From Cordilura impudica (Eukaryota; Arthropoda; Insecta; Diptera; Scathophagidae), in NCBI GenBank assembly GCA_963682025.1, contig OY821519.1:106314099-106378098 (forward strand): 64,000 bases of DNA, written 5' to 3'. Under the pieces are notes generated by a model, which had not been told where the DNA came from, searched no databases, and saw only the letters and a list, made by a program, of their open reading frames with translations. A program made the position numbers and the translations under genes. Below are positions 22,842 through 35,255 of the stretch, one piece after another (positions within the stretch are counted from its first letter, which is position 1; each line of letters starts with the position of its first letter).

Positions 22842-23720
22842 ATGGGCAAGTGTATATCGAAAAATCCTGCAAGTTTAACGATATCATTATCTGAAAGAGA
22901 TTTGGCAACAGCTAACCATGTCTTAACAAAACTCACCGAGAGTTCAGGGTATATTTCACTTAAAGATGAGCATAGGAATCAATTATGCGAGTACTTTGCT
23001 GTCAACAATACACCAAATGGTGGCGACATTGCTGTCATCAGTAGTACTAGCCAACAGACAGAACAGCCACAAAAACAACAGGAACATCAACATTCACAGC
23101 AACAACAATATATTGAAGATGAAGACCACGACTTTACCCAAGAAAACACTTGTTTACATTCATTGGACCATTGGACAGTTACGAAATATGTACAACAGCA
23201 ACATAAGATTGCTAACAATGACAATGGCAAGGGCAATGATGCAGTTGATGATGAATACGACAACAAAAACAACAAGTACAGCCACAACAACGGTGGTAAT
23301 GATTGCAGTGACTATGAAAATTTCATTGAGTCTCTGTTATTAGATGACAATGGTGGTAACAAATACTTAACCATTTCAACATCTTCATTTGGTAGTGACA
23401 ATAATAATAATAAAGGAGGCAGTAATGAAAGTACCCACTATAGTGATATAAATCTTGCCAATACTTATAATCATAAAAATAAGTATTATACTGAAATTCC
23501 ACCTTATCTGACAAAACTTATTTTATATCATGAACAAAAGACACAACTGCAGCAACAACAAAATGTCATGAAAGATAAAAATGAATCTGTAATTGATAAT
23601 AGTCACAAAAATACAATAAAAAGTAATGGTCATCATAAAGTCAAAAAGAAATCAAATAAATTCATATCTGATGATGACATTGTGCAGTTTGAGGTAAAAA
23701 GTAATGCAGTTAGTACAAAG
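22842..23720 (+). CDS. Host gene, first coding exon (protein begins MGKCIS)
   Basis: Open for 293 codons, then AAG|GTAAGT, a near-ideal 5' splice site in phase 0; the frame stops 7 codons into the intron. The N-terminus MGKCIS fits the myristoylation rule (Gly2, Ser6) with Cys4 available for palmitoylation, so the protein is probably membrane-tethered. Residues 10-55 ('SLSERDLATANHVLTKLTES', 'LKDEHRNQLCEYF') look structured and helical. The remainder is low complexity, with Gln/His and Asn/Asp runs typical of dipteran proteins, and a Lys-rich end. A leader acceptor at 22771-22772 suggests an upstream non-coding exon. I do not recognise the family; a neuron-navigator/sickie-type protein is one untested possibility. 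The codon pattern and clean frame differ from the surrounding transposon debris. Confidence 0.8.
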
Positions 23721-24604
23721 GTAAGTCTTCAAATTATGTGACAGTTTATCAGTGTTGTTAAATAATTTATTATATGTGATGAATAAATTTATATTTTGCC
23801 ATTGTGAAAACACATTATAATAACATGTGTTTAGTAGGAAACATATTTAAATGAATATACTGTGGAAGATTTTCATAGTCATTGTCTGGGGGTGAGAAAT
23901 TTCAAATCAAAGTGAAAGTACTAGGCCTGCGTAGTATAACCTCTAAACAGATTAGCGTTTTCAGGCGAAACTTTTTTTATGATCTTTTATATATTTTTCT
24001 TATCTTGATGTTTGTTTGCTTAGTTTTTCAGCTATAACCCTAGAACTATTGATGATTTCTCATTTCATAATTCAAAAACATTGTAGCTAAGTCTTGAATA
24101 AGTAACACTATGCAACAAATGGGAAATTTTTTTTCCTTGAATAACCACTTTAAATAGCGCCAGCTTTAAAGTTGCTTAATATCATTTTGTGATATAGCCA
24201 TTATTTTTTGAACTATTTAGGTACACGCGTAAAAAAATTTTTTTTTTCCAAAAATTATAAAATTTTTGAATCCAAAAAAATCATATAAAATAGAGACCAA
24301 CAAATACTTACCAATTTAACTGCTCAGTGTTAAAGCTGTATGTAATAGAAATAAAATGAATTTCTTTTCATGAAAATCTGTGGGTGAATTCGGTTTTTAT
24401 TCCCGTTAAATTGAAAGTACATAGTTTTGACTAAAAAAAGGTTTTTTTATTAAAATTACTAAAAATTCAACCCACAGTTCACTGGAGTAGCATTTAATAG
24501 ATATTTTTTTGACAAACAAAGTTAACAAGTAGTTACATTTCAATCAACAAGATTAACAAAGCGTATTCTAAAAATAATTTCGTCTTTTGTTTTGTTTCCT
24601 ATGA

Positions 24605-25850
24605 TTTCATGAGTTTAACAACCCATGGTTTACGGTTGAAATTAATTGTTTAATCGAACAACGTAATATTGCTTATACAAGATGGAAGAGATTTAAAACC
24701 CCCGAACTACAGACTGCATTTCGGTCCCTTAGAAATAAGGTTACCAAAAGCATTAGGATTGCCAAATCGTCCTACAAGGCAAGATGGAGTGAAATACGAA
24801 ATGTAGGAATAATTACCAAACCAGAGATAATACTGTAAATATAAATGTTGAGGAATTAAATTACAAATTTACAGATTTACCAAGGCCTACTGCTAATGTT
24901 GAACATTACAGGAGCCATGCCATTTGAAACGTTCAACACCAATTTCAGTTTTGTTGCTTTACTGTAACTGAAATATACGAAAGCTTCCTCAGTATAAAGT
25001 CTAATGCTAATAGCTGTGATGGTGTTCATCCAAGATACATAAAAATTGTATTCCCTACTATCCTACCATATATTACTAACATGTTCAATTCAATAATAAC
25101 TAAATCGACGTATCCCACTCAGTGGAAACACGCGAAAATTGTGCCTATACCCAAAACGGAAAACGAATTTCGTGCAATAGCTATACTACCCTTTCTATCT
25201 AAAATTATCATTAGATTTATTCAGGATAACAACTTGCTTACTCCCAGACAATCTGGTTTTCGTCCACAACACAGTTGCGTATCTACTTTGAGTGATATAA
25301 CAGAATATATAAGACCAAAATTGTTGATGACAAAGTCGCCTTCAAATTCTTTTGGACCATTCTAAGGCATTTGATACTGTTAACATGGAAATTCTCACAT
25401 TAAAGTTAAACAAAATATTTAATATGTCTACGACATCCACTAAGTTGATGAATTCATTATAACAGTGGGATCACAATCGGTTTTCTGTGATAAACAAATG
25501 TCAAGTAGGATCGAACTTAGAAGAGGTGTACCACAAGGTTCTAACTTAGGTCCATTTCTGTACTCAGCTTATGCCAATGATCTTCCGAATCAATTATAAT
25601 ATTGCAATGTTCAAATGTATGCGGACGACGTCCAACTCTACATTAGCTGTAAAATATCGGAAATTGATTATTGCGTACGTAAAATTAACGTTGACTTACA
25701 AAATATTAGGGTCTGGGCTACAACCAACGGATTATGTCTCAATCCAACTAAGTCAAAATGTATGTTAATTACTAAAAAAATCAGGTTATTCCAAATATTT
25801 CTGATATAATTCTGGGTGAATCAGCAACGGCTGGCAACCCTAGTGATCAA
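24605..25850 (+). pseudogene. LINE fragment C (Jockey-like RT), many frameshifts
   Basis: Frames in order read a pre-RT 'RNIAYTRWKRFKTPELQTAF' (24655-24720), 'YPTQWKHAKIVPIPK' (25113-25155), 'TPRQSGFRPQHSCVSTL' (25240-25290), 'LLDHSKAFDTVNMEIL' (25345-25395, motif A), 'RRGVPQGSNLGPFLYS' (25525-25570, motif B) and 'MYADDVQLYI' (25617-25645, motif C). It ends shortly after 'ILGESATA', before the TTAA where piggyBac sits. It carries stops and shifts throughout. Confidence 0.85.
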
Positions 25851-25888
25851 ACGTAAATTTTTTGCAGTGATAAAATCAATCAATTTAA

Positions 25889-28286
25889 CCCATTAGTGGA
25901 CGAAGTTCCCTGGTCACCTTTCTTACATAATTTTCACCAATTATTAATAAAAATTATCTGATTAATTAATTTTAAAACCAATTTATTAAAAAAAACTTAT
26001 AGTTTTGGAGTTATGGACCGTCCCTTATAAGGGACACTGCACACTAGGTACACTAGGCGTATGATAAATTTTATAACATTCTTTAGGGTGAAGCCCTTTT
26101 TCACATTTGTTGCAAATAAAGTTTGTTTTTTTTCCGCAATGTCCACATCGCTTATCTGTTTTCGAATATTCAATAAGATGGTTTCTGCCATCATATCGCG
26201 TATCTGTCGTCACATTGTTAGTGCGCGAACCTCTTATAGATGGGGTACCATACGTTTCGAGGTAGGATGTAGCAATATTTCGGCGAAAAATAAGAAGAGA
26301 CGCACATGTCGGATCATTGGGATGTAGCTTCTTCATCAGCAGCCATGAATTAACAACTGAGGCATCAAGAAGATATGCAAATATTGGCCACCACCATTTC
26401 TTTTGTCTGATTCGCGAGCGGTAGACTGCAACTAGTTGATCCATCTTATCCACGCCTCCCATGCCCATATTATAATGATGAAACACTTTTGGTTGGGAAA
26501 TACTTACGGCACCCCGTCCTTTAACGAATCGTTTGCACGATCCCATTTCATTCACATCAAAATTGGTTGCAATTGTGACAACATTGTTATCCTTCCATCG
26601 TGTCAGCAATATTTTTCCATTATTTGTAAATCTATGATCTACAGATCCCCTTTCTTCTTTTTTCATTGCTGGGATTGAGCGAAGAGGACATTTTTCTGTT
26701 CGCCCTTCTCGTATCGTTCCAGAGGTACATATTCCGATGGATGACAAGTATCGCAGTAATTTAACGGAGGTAAAATAATTGTCTATAAATAACTGAAATA
26801 CATAAAATTAGTTTTGTTTTTTAAATGGGTATACTTTGGTTATATTACCTTGAATCCTTTATTAGATGGAACATTAGCTTTTGAGAGGAGGTCAAGCACT
26901 TTATCACCACCTACACCAAATCCTTTGGGAGTAGACTCTGCAGTTTTTCCCATATATATGTCAAATTGGATCATAAAACCGTTAGCTGAATTTAACGCCC
27001 AGTTTTTAAACCCAAATCGGATTGGTTTCCCCCGAATATATTGCTTGGCATAATGCTTGCCATAATACGGGATCATGCTTTCATCGATTGACAAAGTTTC
27101 ATCAATCCCACCGTGTCGCAGATATGATGCATTTAGGTGATTTATAAGTGGTCTCATTTTGTAAAGGCGATCCATATCATCGATTTGAAGGTTGTCATTC
27201 AAATGAAAATTATTTAGTATTTGTTCAAACCTCTTCATTCTCATGCTGTTACAGAGCAGTTTGGGACAGTCAGGTTTGTTTGACCAATACATTCTTTTAC
27301 TGGGATACTTGGCGTATCCAGACATGAGCATACCTCCTAAAAATACTTTAATCTCGTCCAATGTTACTTGTAAATTTACATTCTTTTGGAGTCCATACAA
27401 GTTTGTTTGCTCCACAAAATGTCTTAAAATATCTTCGGAGAAAAATAATTCAAAAAATTCTATCGGAGTTTTGCATAACTGAGCCTCAGCACTTGGTGGA
27501 ATAATTGTACATTCCGTATTTATATTATATAATGGTTCAACTTTTCGCCAACAATTTGAACTCGTGTTTGTATGTCTGTTTGATCCACAGGAGATGCGCA
27601 TTACTTTCTCTAGGGGTTCATCATCACTGTCATCCCATTCACTATCTTCCTGTACAACTTCACATTCTGTAGATAATAATTTTGGACCGAGATGATTAAG
27701 ATTTGCCTCATGCTCATCATCGCTTTCATCGGTATCTTGATCAGTATCGGCTCCATCTATTGGTGGAATTGTGTAAATTTCAACACCATTCAACTCATTG
27801 TCGTCAAGGGCTTCCAGTTCATTCAATATTTCAGAAACTGTAAGTCTATATATAAAAAAAATATTTACTAAATCGTCGCATCACAATTGTACTACGGACG
27901 CAGTGTCCCTTTTAGGGGACGTTGCAATCAAAGTCACTATATGCACGAGTTATAACATTTTGTTATAATTTTTTTACATCAATAGAATCAACACACTTAT
28001 TTTCAAATAACAACACACAAAAAATAACAAATATTCACATAATATTTAATATATTCCAATTTTACTTACCCAGCTCGAGATTTTTGTTTTTTCACAAATT
28101 GGTTTTCCATATTTTGCATAAAACACAACACACAAATCAAAAAAATTGAAACAAATGAAATAAATCATGCTTCGTTGGAATGTCAGTAACGACATAGCCT
28201 ACTTGTTATTTAAAAATTAAAATTTTTGAAAGTGCTACAGTAGAAAATTCGAGAGTCCCTTTTAAGGGACTCTGCGCACTAATGGG
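25889..28286 (-). mobile_element. Complete piggyBac element
   Basis: Flanked by TTAA at 25885-25888 and 28287-28290. Inverted ends CCCATTAGTGGACGAAGTTC and CCCATTAGTGCGCAGAGTCC share the first ten bases. Three related 16-bp palindromes (GTCCCTTATAAGGGAC at 26020, GTCCCTTTTAGGGGAC at 27905, GTCCCTTTTAAGGGAC at 28255) mark the subterminal regions and may be transposase-binding sites. TTAA target duplication is diagnostic of piggyBac. It encodes one uninterrupted, spliced transposase. Confidence 0.95.
26025..28119 (-). CDS. piggyBac transposase, three exons, apparently intact
   Basis: Exon 1 is 28119-28070 (starts MQNMENQFVKK; donor GTAAGT), exon 2 is 27845-26849 (acceptor TATATATAG, donor AAG|GTAATA), exon 3 is 26792-26025 (acceptor TTTCAG, ends at TAA). 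Phases join exactly, giving about 604 residues, the usual piggyBac length (about 590). An acidic N-terminus (DTDQDTDESDDE) is followed by the DDE_Tnp_1_7 core with catalytic Asp in 'SIDESMIPYYG', 'LFIDNYFTS' and 'GMGGVDKMDQ', the conserved 'RIRQKKWWWPIF', and a C-terminal Cys-rich domain (CGHCGKK..CNKC..GLHPKECYKIYH) used for DNA binding. Transcription would run against the host gene. No stop or shift was seen. A second in-frame ATG is at 28110. Confidence 0.9.
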
Positions 28287-28382
28287 TTAAAACATAAATA
28301 TTTGTTGATTTAACCGTTTATAAACTTACTAACTGTTTTAATTTAAAAAAACTAATATTCTAGTTTGTGGAAAAAATGAAAG

Positions 28383-29340
28383 ATGGCTGGGAAAGGTCGA
28401 AGAAGTTTAAATAAGAATAAAACAATTTTAATTCAATGAAAATTGCAAATACAAGAAGATTTTATAGAGTGTGACAAGTGCGCCAAAAAGTTTGAGTTTC
28501 TGCTTAGTAATGAGAACGAAGTATTTACATGCCATGTATGTGAAGGAGGGCAAGAGGGAATATAAAATGAACTGTATGCAATAAAAACGAAACTAAACAA
28601 ATTAGACCAGCTGACTGAAATACAAGAGGCAATACATTTTATGTCAAAGCAATACGACGATATTCTAAAAGGTGTAGCAGAAAACAAAAAAAGATTAACT
28701 GAAGTTGAAAAAGAAAATCGGTCATTAAAAATAGAAGTTAAAGATTTAAAGACGTCTGTAAAATTATTAAATGACGTTCGTGTAAGAGATGACTGCGTTG
28801 TAAGTGGATTAAAAGTTAATGATAATGCCACAGCTCCTGAGTCAGTTCTAAAGTTGTCAAAGAGTGCTGATGTTCACATGGTAGCTGAAAATATTGATGA
28901 AGTGTATTTCCTTCGCAAGAAAAATGGTTCCAACGAGAATAAAAGTGTGGTTGTGCAATTTTCAACTAAACCAAGTAAAGACAAACTGATGTCTGCTAAA
29001 CCCAAGTTGAGAGACAACGTAGATACAAAGAAAGTTTTTATAAATTATTTTCTTAGTAAAGAAAAGTTAAATCTTCTTAATTACCCTAGAACTTTAAAAG
29101 ATGTTGGATACAATCACGTCTATGCTAGAGGAGGAAGAGTTTTTTTTTAAAAAAAGTGACATTTCTAAGCCGCAAGTCATAAAATGTGAGGAAAACGTGG
29201 ATACTTTGCTTTTGAGTGCAGCGTCCAACAAACCCTGGAAGCTCAGGTCGATGGCCAGCAAAAAAGATGTTGAAGTTGCTGAGGTAGATGATTCCAGCGA
29301 TGGTGATGGTGACAAAGAGTCGTATGTTTCTCCATCTTAA
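28383..29340 (+). pseudogene. LINE ORF1: zinc-finger plus coiled-coil protein
   Basis: Begins MAGKGRRSLNKNKTIL at 28383. A PHD/C4-type finger follows ('FIECDKCAKKFEF' ... 'FTCHVCEGG', 28457-28560), then a coiled coil ('ILKGVAENKKRLTEVEKENR', 28660-28760) and an RRM-like segment ('VYFLRKKNGSNENKSVVVQF', 'VFINYFLSKEKLNLL'). This domain order is typical for ORF1 of CR1/Jockey-group LINEs, which package the RNA. Breaks: TGA near 28437, TAA near 28562 and a shift in a T-run near 29140, after which 'KKSDISKPQVIKCEENVDTL' continues to 29340. Confidence 0.75.
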
Positions 29341-29489
29341 ATTTTGTATAAATCTGTTTTTGTTTTATTTTTTAGTATTAATTCTTTACAACTTTTTATG
29401 AGTAATAATCATTATTTTAAAACTTTTTCTGAATACAATAATTATATACAGTGGTGATATTCGAATTTTTTAACAACCGGTACGCATGG

Positions 29490-29875
29490 AAAAAAAATCA
29501 TGTGAGTCCGATCACAGGGAAGATGTGTAAACATCTAGTAATTAAAGATTTTTTTATGTCATTTTTTTAAATCAAACAGAAAGCGTCATCAATGTATCAC
29601 TTATAGCAAAAACTGTTTCAGCTAATTCAACAACCGTTTGCTGTAAAACGTTAAAAATATCCTAATATAAACGTATATAAGTGATACATAGATGATGCTT
29701 TTAAAAAAGTGGCATAAAAAAACAATTTTATATCATAATTTTTTCACCAATACAATCATAAGTCACACAGCGTTATCTGCTTCAGCTCACACTGATATGA
29801 GTTACGCTGTTTTTGTGATTGTATTGTGAAATAGAAATTTACCCCCCTGCGCGTATAGATGTTTACACATCAAAA
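29490..29875 (-). mobile_element. HINE-A copy 4, inside the hAT element
   Basis: Very close to copy 1 over its whole length, including the hairpin core (GCGTCATCAATGTATCACTT and its inverse) and both ends. It sits about 40 bp from the hAT terminus, outside the transposase frame. Confidence 0.7.
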
Positions 29876-29977
29876 ATCTATTGTAGGTTATATTTACTTC
29901 ATAATAGTTATTTATTTACATATTTACATAAGAAATACATATATTATATATAATAGTATAAAAAATAGTATATAAAA

Positions 29978-32135
29978 TTAATTAAATAATTTCCAAATTA
30001 AATTTTGGTTTTGGGACGGCAAATTAGGTGCGGCTGCTTTGACACGTTTGTCACTTGCCATATGATGCCCTTCTCGCAACCATAATTTAACATATGCTGT
30101 TGCATCAAAATCCTCAATCGATTTTCCCATTAAATTTATTGTCATTAAATGACTTGTTGTTTCAATTAACAACGAATTTCTCTTATCATAAATGATATTG
30201 TTCATTGTGCTGAATCCTCTTTCAGCTTCTGCGGAATTAACAGCAATTACATTTAAAATTCTTTTTGCTCTCAAAATAGTATTAATATTTTTAGATTCTC
30301 TATCTCGCACATCAACAAAATCTCGAAAATCGTTTACTGGAATGATGTATTTGATTATTTTATTTAACTGCTCTAACCTATTTTCACCTTCAATCCATGG
30401 TGCTTCAAAAATATCACCCGGCCATGTTTCTGGATTTAATAAATTAAAGCAATTTAAGAGATTATTATAGTTTTCATTTTTAATAGCAATCGCGTTTTCA
30501 TATGTTTTTCTAAACAATCAAAAAATTTATCTCTCGAAACAACAATTGATGTTTTTTTTCTATTAATTTTAAATGGAATATTGTATTTTTTGTTTTTATA
30601 ATATCATCTGCTTCTTTTTCATATGTTCCTTTATTTAATTTTAAATGTTGGAATAGATTTATCGTTCGCCTTATCAATCTATCAGCTCTAATTAATGAAA
30701 TATCTCTTTCTTGTAAAGCTGTAGACAGTACAGAAATTTCTTCTAATATGTCGTTTATTAAACATAAATCTTTTAAAAAGTTTTCATTTTTGAAATATGA
30801 CATTATTCCAATTTCTTTATTTTGACTAAGGTGAATATATAAGGCCTGATATGATTTCCAAACTGCTTTGGCGGTCCTAGCGCTACAGGCTGCCCATCGA
30901 GGACCAAATATTCTACCTATTTTGTGTACTTCAGTGCCAAGTTCTTTAGAAACATTATTTAATTCTCCTTGATGTTTATTTGAAGTATGATAATACGAAT
31001 AAAGTTTATCGAGAAAATATCTAAAGTTATTTACTTCATTTACTTCTTTGATAACATCATCTAGAGTTAACTGAATACGATGAGCTAAACAGTGACAGAT
31101 GCTAATACCTGGAAAATATTCTAAAATTCTTGCAGAAACTCCAGCCTTTTTTCCTAACATTACACTAGCACCGTCTGAGCAAAATCCAATAAGATTTTCA
31201 TGTAAATATTTTTCATTAAAACCATGTTTTTCAAGAACTGATATTAAGGTTTTAAAAATTATTTCTGATGTTGTTCCTTCTAATTCGACAAGATCAATAA
31301 AAACTGTTACACTATCATCGGAATCTTGAATTTCAGATTTCAAATAAACTACTAAAACGCTTTTGTGTGAAACAGTTGAGGCTTCATCAATAATAATTGA
31401 AATTTTACAACCTGTATTTATCAGTTTTCCAAAAATAATTCTTCTTATTTCTGTAGATATAAGCTTTGCGACAAGTGGCACTATAAATCTGGAATGTAAT
31501 GAAAATCCAAAATCTACATTATTTTTTTTCTGTAAATCAATTAATTTTTTAAAATCACTGAATGGGTAATTGTTTTTAATTATGAAATAGATAGTATTAA
31601 AAATGTTTACTGTGCTGTTTAAATACTTTTCATTAGCCACATCGAAAGATTTGGAAATTATATTTGTTTAACCAATTTTTATTATTTCTCCAGCTTTTTT
31701 ATGTGAAGCTGATTCATTGTGTTCCCTCAATTTTTTTCTCATTGATGATTGTAAATTTTCTTTCTTCGAGCCATGAGCTTTGACAGAACATGATTTCCAC
31801 TCCACAGAAATGTGTAAATGTTTAGCAGTTTCTAAATTTAACGATTCTACTTTCGAACACCACTGACATCCCTCATTTTCATCGCTAACAACAATAAGCC
31901 ACTCGTATTTAGTTTTAAAATAATTTAGTTGTTTATCATTCCAAAAATGTAATAACGCAACATCACGAGACGTTCCAACTTTTTCCGATTGGTGTTGAAC
32001 TTCAGAAGTATCATTTTTTTCTTTTACCTGTTTTGTTTGATTAGAATTAGTAATATTTTCAGCTTGCTGTTCGGGGTTTTTGGTTATTTTTATAGATTTG
32101 CTAAAAAAGTCATCCAAATTACCTTGCCTTTTCAT
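29978..32135 (-). pseudogene. hAT transposase, nearly complete
   Basis: Starts MKRQGNLDDFFSKSIK at 32135 with a BED-like CxxC segment ('EGCQWCSKVESLNLE'). A TAA at 31668-31670 interrupts the frame, which then continues unshifted through 'ISIIIDEASTVSHKSVLVVY' (first catalytic Asp), 'IGFCSDGASVMLGKKAGV' (second Asp) and 'CHCLAHRIQLTLDDV' (conserved CxxH). Frame changes lie near 30510-30600. The C-terminal dimerisation domain reads 'ILNVIAVNSAEAERGFSTMN' with the catalytic Glu region and ends at 29978. It resembles the KIAA1586/ZMYM-like hAT group. Few defects suggest a fairly young fossil. Confidence 0.88.
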
Positions 32136-32544
32136 TCTTAGGTTGAAACAAAGAAAATATTTAATAATTAATTAATAATTAATTAAAAATTTAAATTAAT
32201 TTAAAAACTTCATACTTGCACGTTAAAACTGAATTTAATAGAGATTAAAAGTAAGGGATAACCATTCACCATAAAAATATTTATACTACTAAACTTTTTA
32301 TTTAGAGTAAAAATATCAAAATAAAAATGTATTCAAAAAGGGAAATTCCCTTTTTATTAAAAGAAAAATATTTTTTTTTACAGAATTTTCCGTTAACCCT
32401 TTCAAGCTTAGTGGTTACATACTTTTACTTAAAAACATACTTTTTTTTTAATATACAACAACCGGTACGCAAAATTTTAAAAATGTTAACAAGCGGTACG
32501 AGCGTACCGCCCCGTACCGGCTGAATATCACCACTGATTATATA

Positions 32545-35255
32545 TACAATTTAAATTCTTCTTTTTTAAATATCATTTGTGTAAACATTAGAAGCGTATT
32601 ATCGGTTTCAAAATTTAACAAATTCAAATCTTTGGTTGCTAGTTTTTTAAAATTACCGGCTATTATTGATGAAAAATTAACACAACTTTATTACATTCCT
32701 GGATTTTCAAACATTCATTGTTGTAGAAGTGACGGTTACGGTGGAACATCTTTATATATCAACAACAACTTGAAGTTTGCTCTTGAATATTGTAAAAGTG
32801 AAGACTATCTTGACCTATTATCAACTGCATTAAACAATTTTCGAATCGATAACAGGCCCTTAAAGATAGTATCGGTTTACCGTTCACAAAAATGTATTGC
32901 TGATAGTTTTCTAGCCATTATGGAAGAATTTATGAGTGCGAATGCTCAAGGTCCAGTTGTTATTGTAGGTGATACAAATATTGATCTTTATAACAACCAT
33001 ATGTTTCCTGATTTGTCAAACTTATTTCAAAACTATGATTGACGCAATTGTCATTCTCTGGTAACAAGACCAAGAAGTGGAACATGTATTGACCATGTCT
33101 TCAGTAATATTTATGGGAAAATTTCGGTTGATTCAGTTGAATGTTCATTGACTGATCATAATATAATATGTTGTAAATTAGAAAGTAATGTTGTTCCAAG
33201 CAGCTATATTGAAACAGATAAAACTCACTGTGATTACAACATGGTAAAGGATTATTTGTTTAATAATTTAACCGAAATAAATACATCTGCTAATTCGTCA
33301 GATTTGTGTCAGCGATGCCGTAACTAATTCCAAGAGCAACACAACACTTAAAACTCAACTACGATTTCAGCTTTGTCCATGGATTAATAAAAATTTGCAA
33401 AATTTAATGTTATTTAAACGTAAAGTATTAACTAAGCGGCGGAAGTCTAAAGGGAAAAAGTATGATGATTTATTAAAGAGAATAAGTAAAATTAGTAGAG
33501 CAGACGGAGACTCCAAAAAATGTTGGAAGTTCATAAACAATATACTTGGAATAGTACCTGCTAGGGATATTAATATTGTCAGTTCAGCAGGCACCAATTT
33601 TTGATGTCAATGTTAAAGCTAATAATTTAAATCAATATTTTATTCAGTCAGTGCGTGAGCTAAGAGAGCAGATTAACATTTTTCCAGGTGATCATTTTAA
33701 TCTCCATAGAACGTTATCTCAGAGTAACAATCGTTTCTCTCCTCTACCAGTTACAACGGAGGATGTAAAAACTGTTATAAGTAGTTTGAATATCAAAAAG
33801 GCAGCTGGTTGTGATGGAGTTACGCCAAAATTAATAGTGGAGTGTAATGATATTATTGCGCCAATATTAGCGAATATTTTTAATAAGATGATTACCACAT
33901 CAACTTTTCCCGAATGCTTGAAAATAAGTAAAATTATTCCTATACCTAAATGCTACTACTGTAAATAAATTTCGTCCAGGGGCAATTCTTTCTACAATAG
34001 ATAAAGTCTTTGAAAAATTGATTTATCAAAAACTTGTGTTGTACTTTGATAATAATAATTTTGCTTACAAACACCAATTTGGTTTTAAAAAAAGCTGTGG
34101 AACAGAGGAAGCAGTGGTAAATGTCGTTAACTATATCTGTAGTGAACTTGATGAAGGTTCTAAAGGAGTGGCTGGCTTATTCTTAGATTTCACATAAGCT
34201 TTTGATCTAGTTGATTATAGAATAATCCTACAAAACTTGAAATATTATGGTGTAGTTGGAAGAGAGCTGAAGTTATTTGAAAGTTATTTTAAAAGTCGAA
34301 TGCAATTTGTTCAGATTAACAATTCTAAAATAGTATGCTAAAGGTTGAATGTGGTGTGCCTCAGGGAAGCTGTTTGGGACCTCTACTGTTTTCTATTTTT
34401 ATAAATGATATAAGTAATTTGAACCTATGGCGTCGTTTGTACATGTTTGCAGATGATGTATGTCTGTTTTATCCATACAAATATGACTTGGTTTTGAAAA
34501 TATATATGGAACGGGATGTTTCCCTGATTCTTGAGTTTGCTAGGTTGAACAAATTAGTTCGGTTTAGGCCACATTCTAACTCAATAAACACAAATTTTAG
34601 CATTTATGTTGATGGTAATATAATTAATGAAACACATGCTGTAACGTACTTAGGAATAACATTAGTAAGTAATCTTTCTTGGGATTTGCATATATCCGAA
34701 GTCAAATCGAAGATAGCTCCAGCTATTGGCATATTGTATAAGATGAAATACAAGCTCAATGAGAAAGCCAAACTTATGTCATATCAAGCTATGATACAAA
34801 GCCATTTAAATTACATGACTATGATATATGGTTATAAAAATACAACGGTTCTAAAAACTCTGCAAAGGCTGCAAAATAAAGCATTGAAAATAGTTTATAA
34901 TTTACCAATTGAATTTTCAACAATCTCTCTATATAGTGATATTTGCAAGACAATATTACCGATCAATGGATTATATGAATATCAGGTACTTATATACATA
35001 TATAAGTCTTTGCATAACATAGGGTATCATACTATAAACTTTGTTTTGAAAGAAACTGCTTTTAATACAAGAAATCAACAGAACCTTAGGATGGCAAGGT
35101 GTAGACTAGAAACCACGAAGCAACGTATCGAACACAGCGGAATTTCTAAATATAATAATCTACCAGCAAGTTTGAGAACAACAAATAGAATTTCAATTTA
35201 TAAATTAAATCTTAAAGAATTATTGTACCAAAACCTTGAAACGCTTCTTCTGTAA
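32545..35255 (+). pseudogene. LINE ORF2: endonuclease and reverse transcriptase, broken
   Basis: Apurinic-type endonuclease signatures: 'GGTSLYINNNLKFALEYC', 'PVVIVGDTNIDLYNN', 'RSGTCIDHVFSN' and 'SLTDHNIICCKL' (32740-33190). A pre-RT segment ('CWKFINNILG') and RT motifs follow: 'KKAAGCDGVTPKLIVE' (33800), 'FGFKKSCGTEEAVVN' (34080), motif A with TAA in place of Lys ('LFLDFT*AFDLVDY', 34180-34215), motif B 'CGVPQGSCLGPLLFSIFIND' (34345-34405), motif C 'MFADDVCLFYP' (34443-34475), thumb 'VTYLGITLVSNLSWDLHISE' and a long C-terminus to TAA at 35255. The last 306 codons are open; stops or shifts occur near 33040, 33325, 33600, 33965, 34197 and 34330. Confidence 0.9.

Larger units (their letters stand above)
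29449..32536 (-). mobile_element. hAT DNA transposon with 8-bp target duplication
   Basis: Ends CAGTGGTGATATTC...  and its inverse ...GAATATCACCACTG, flanked by ATTATATA at 29441-29448 and 32537-32544. Subterminal CGGTACG motifs are repeated near both ends (29479, 32462, 32490-32517), as is common for hAT transposase-binding sites. It interrupts the LINE at 28383-35420 and contains a HINE-A at its left end, giving the order LINE, then hAT, then HINE. Confidence 0.92.
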
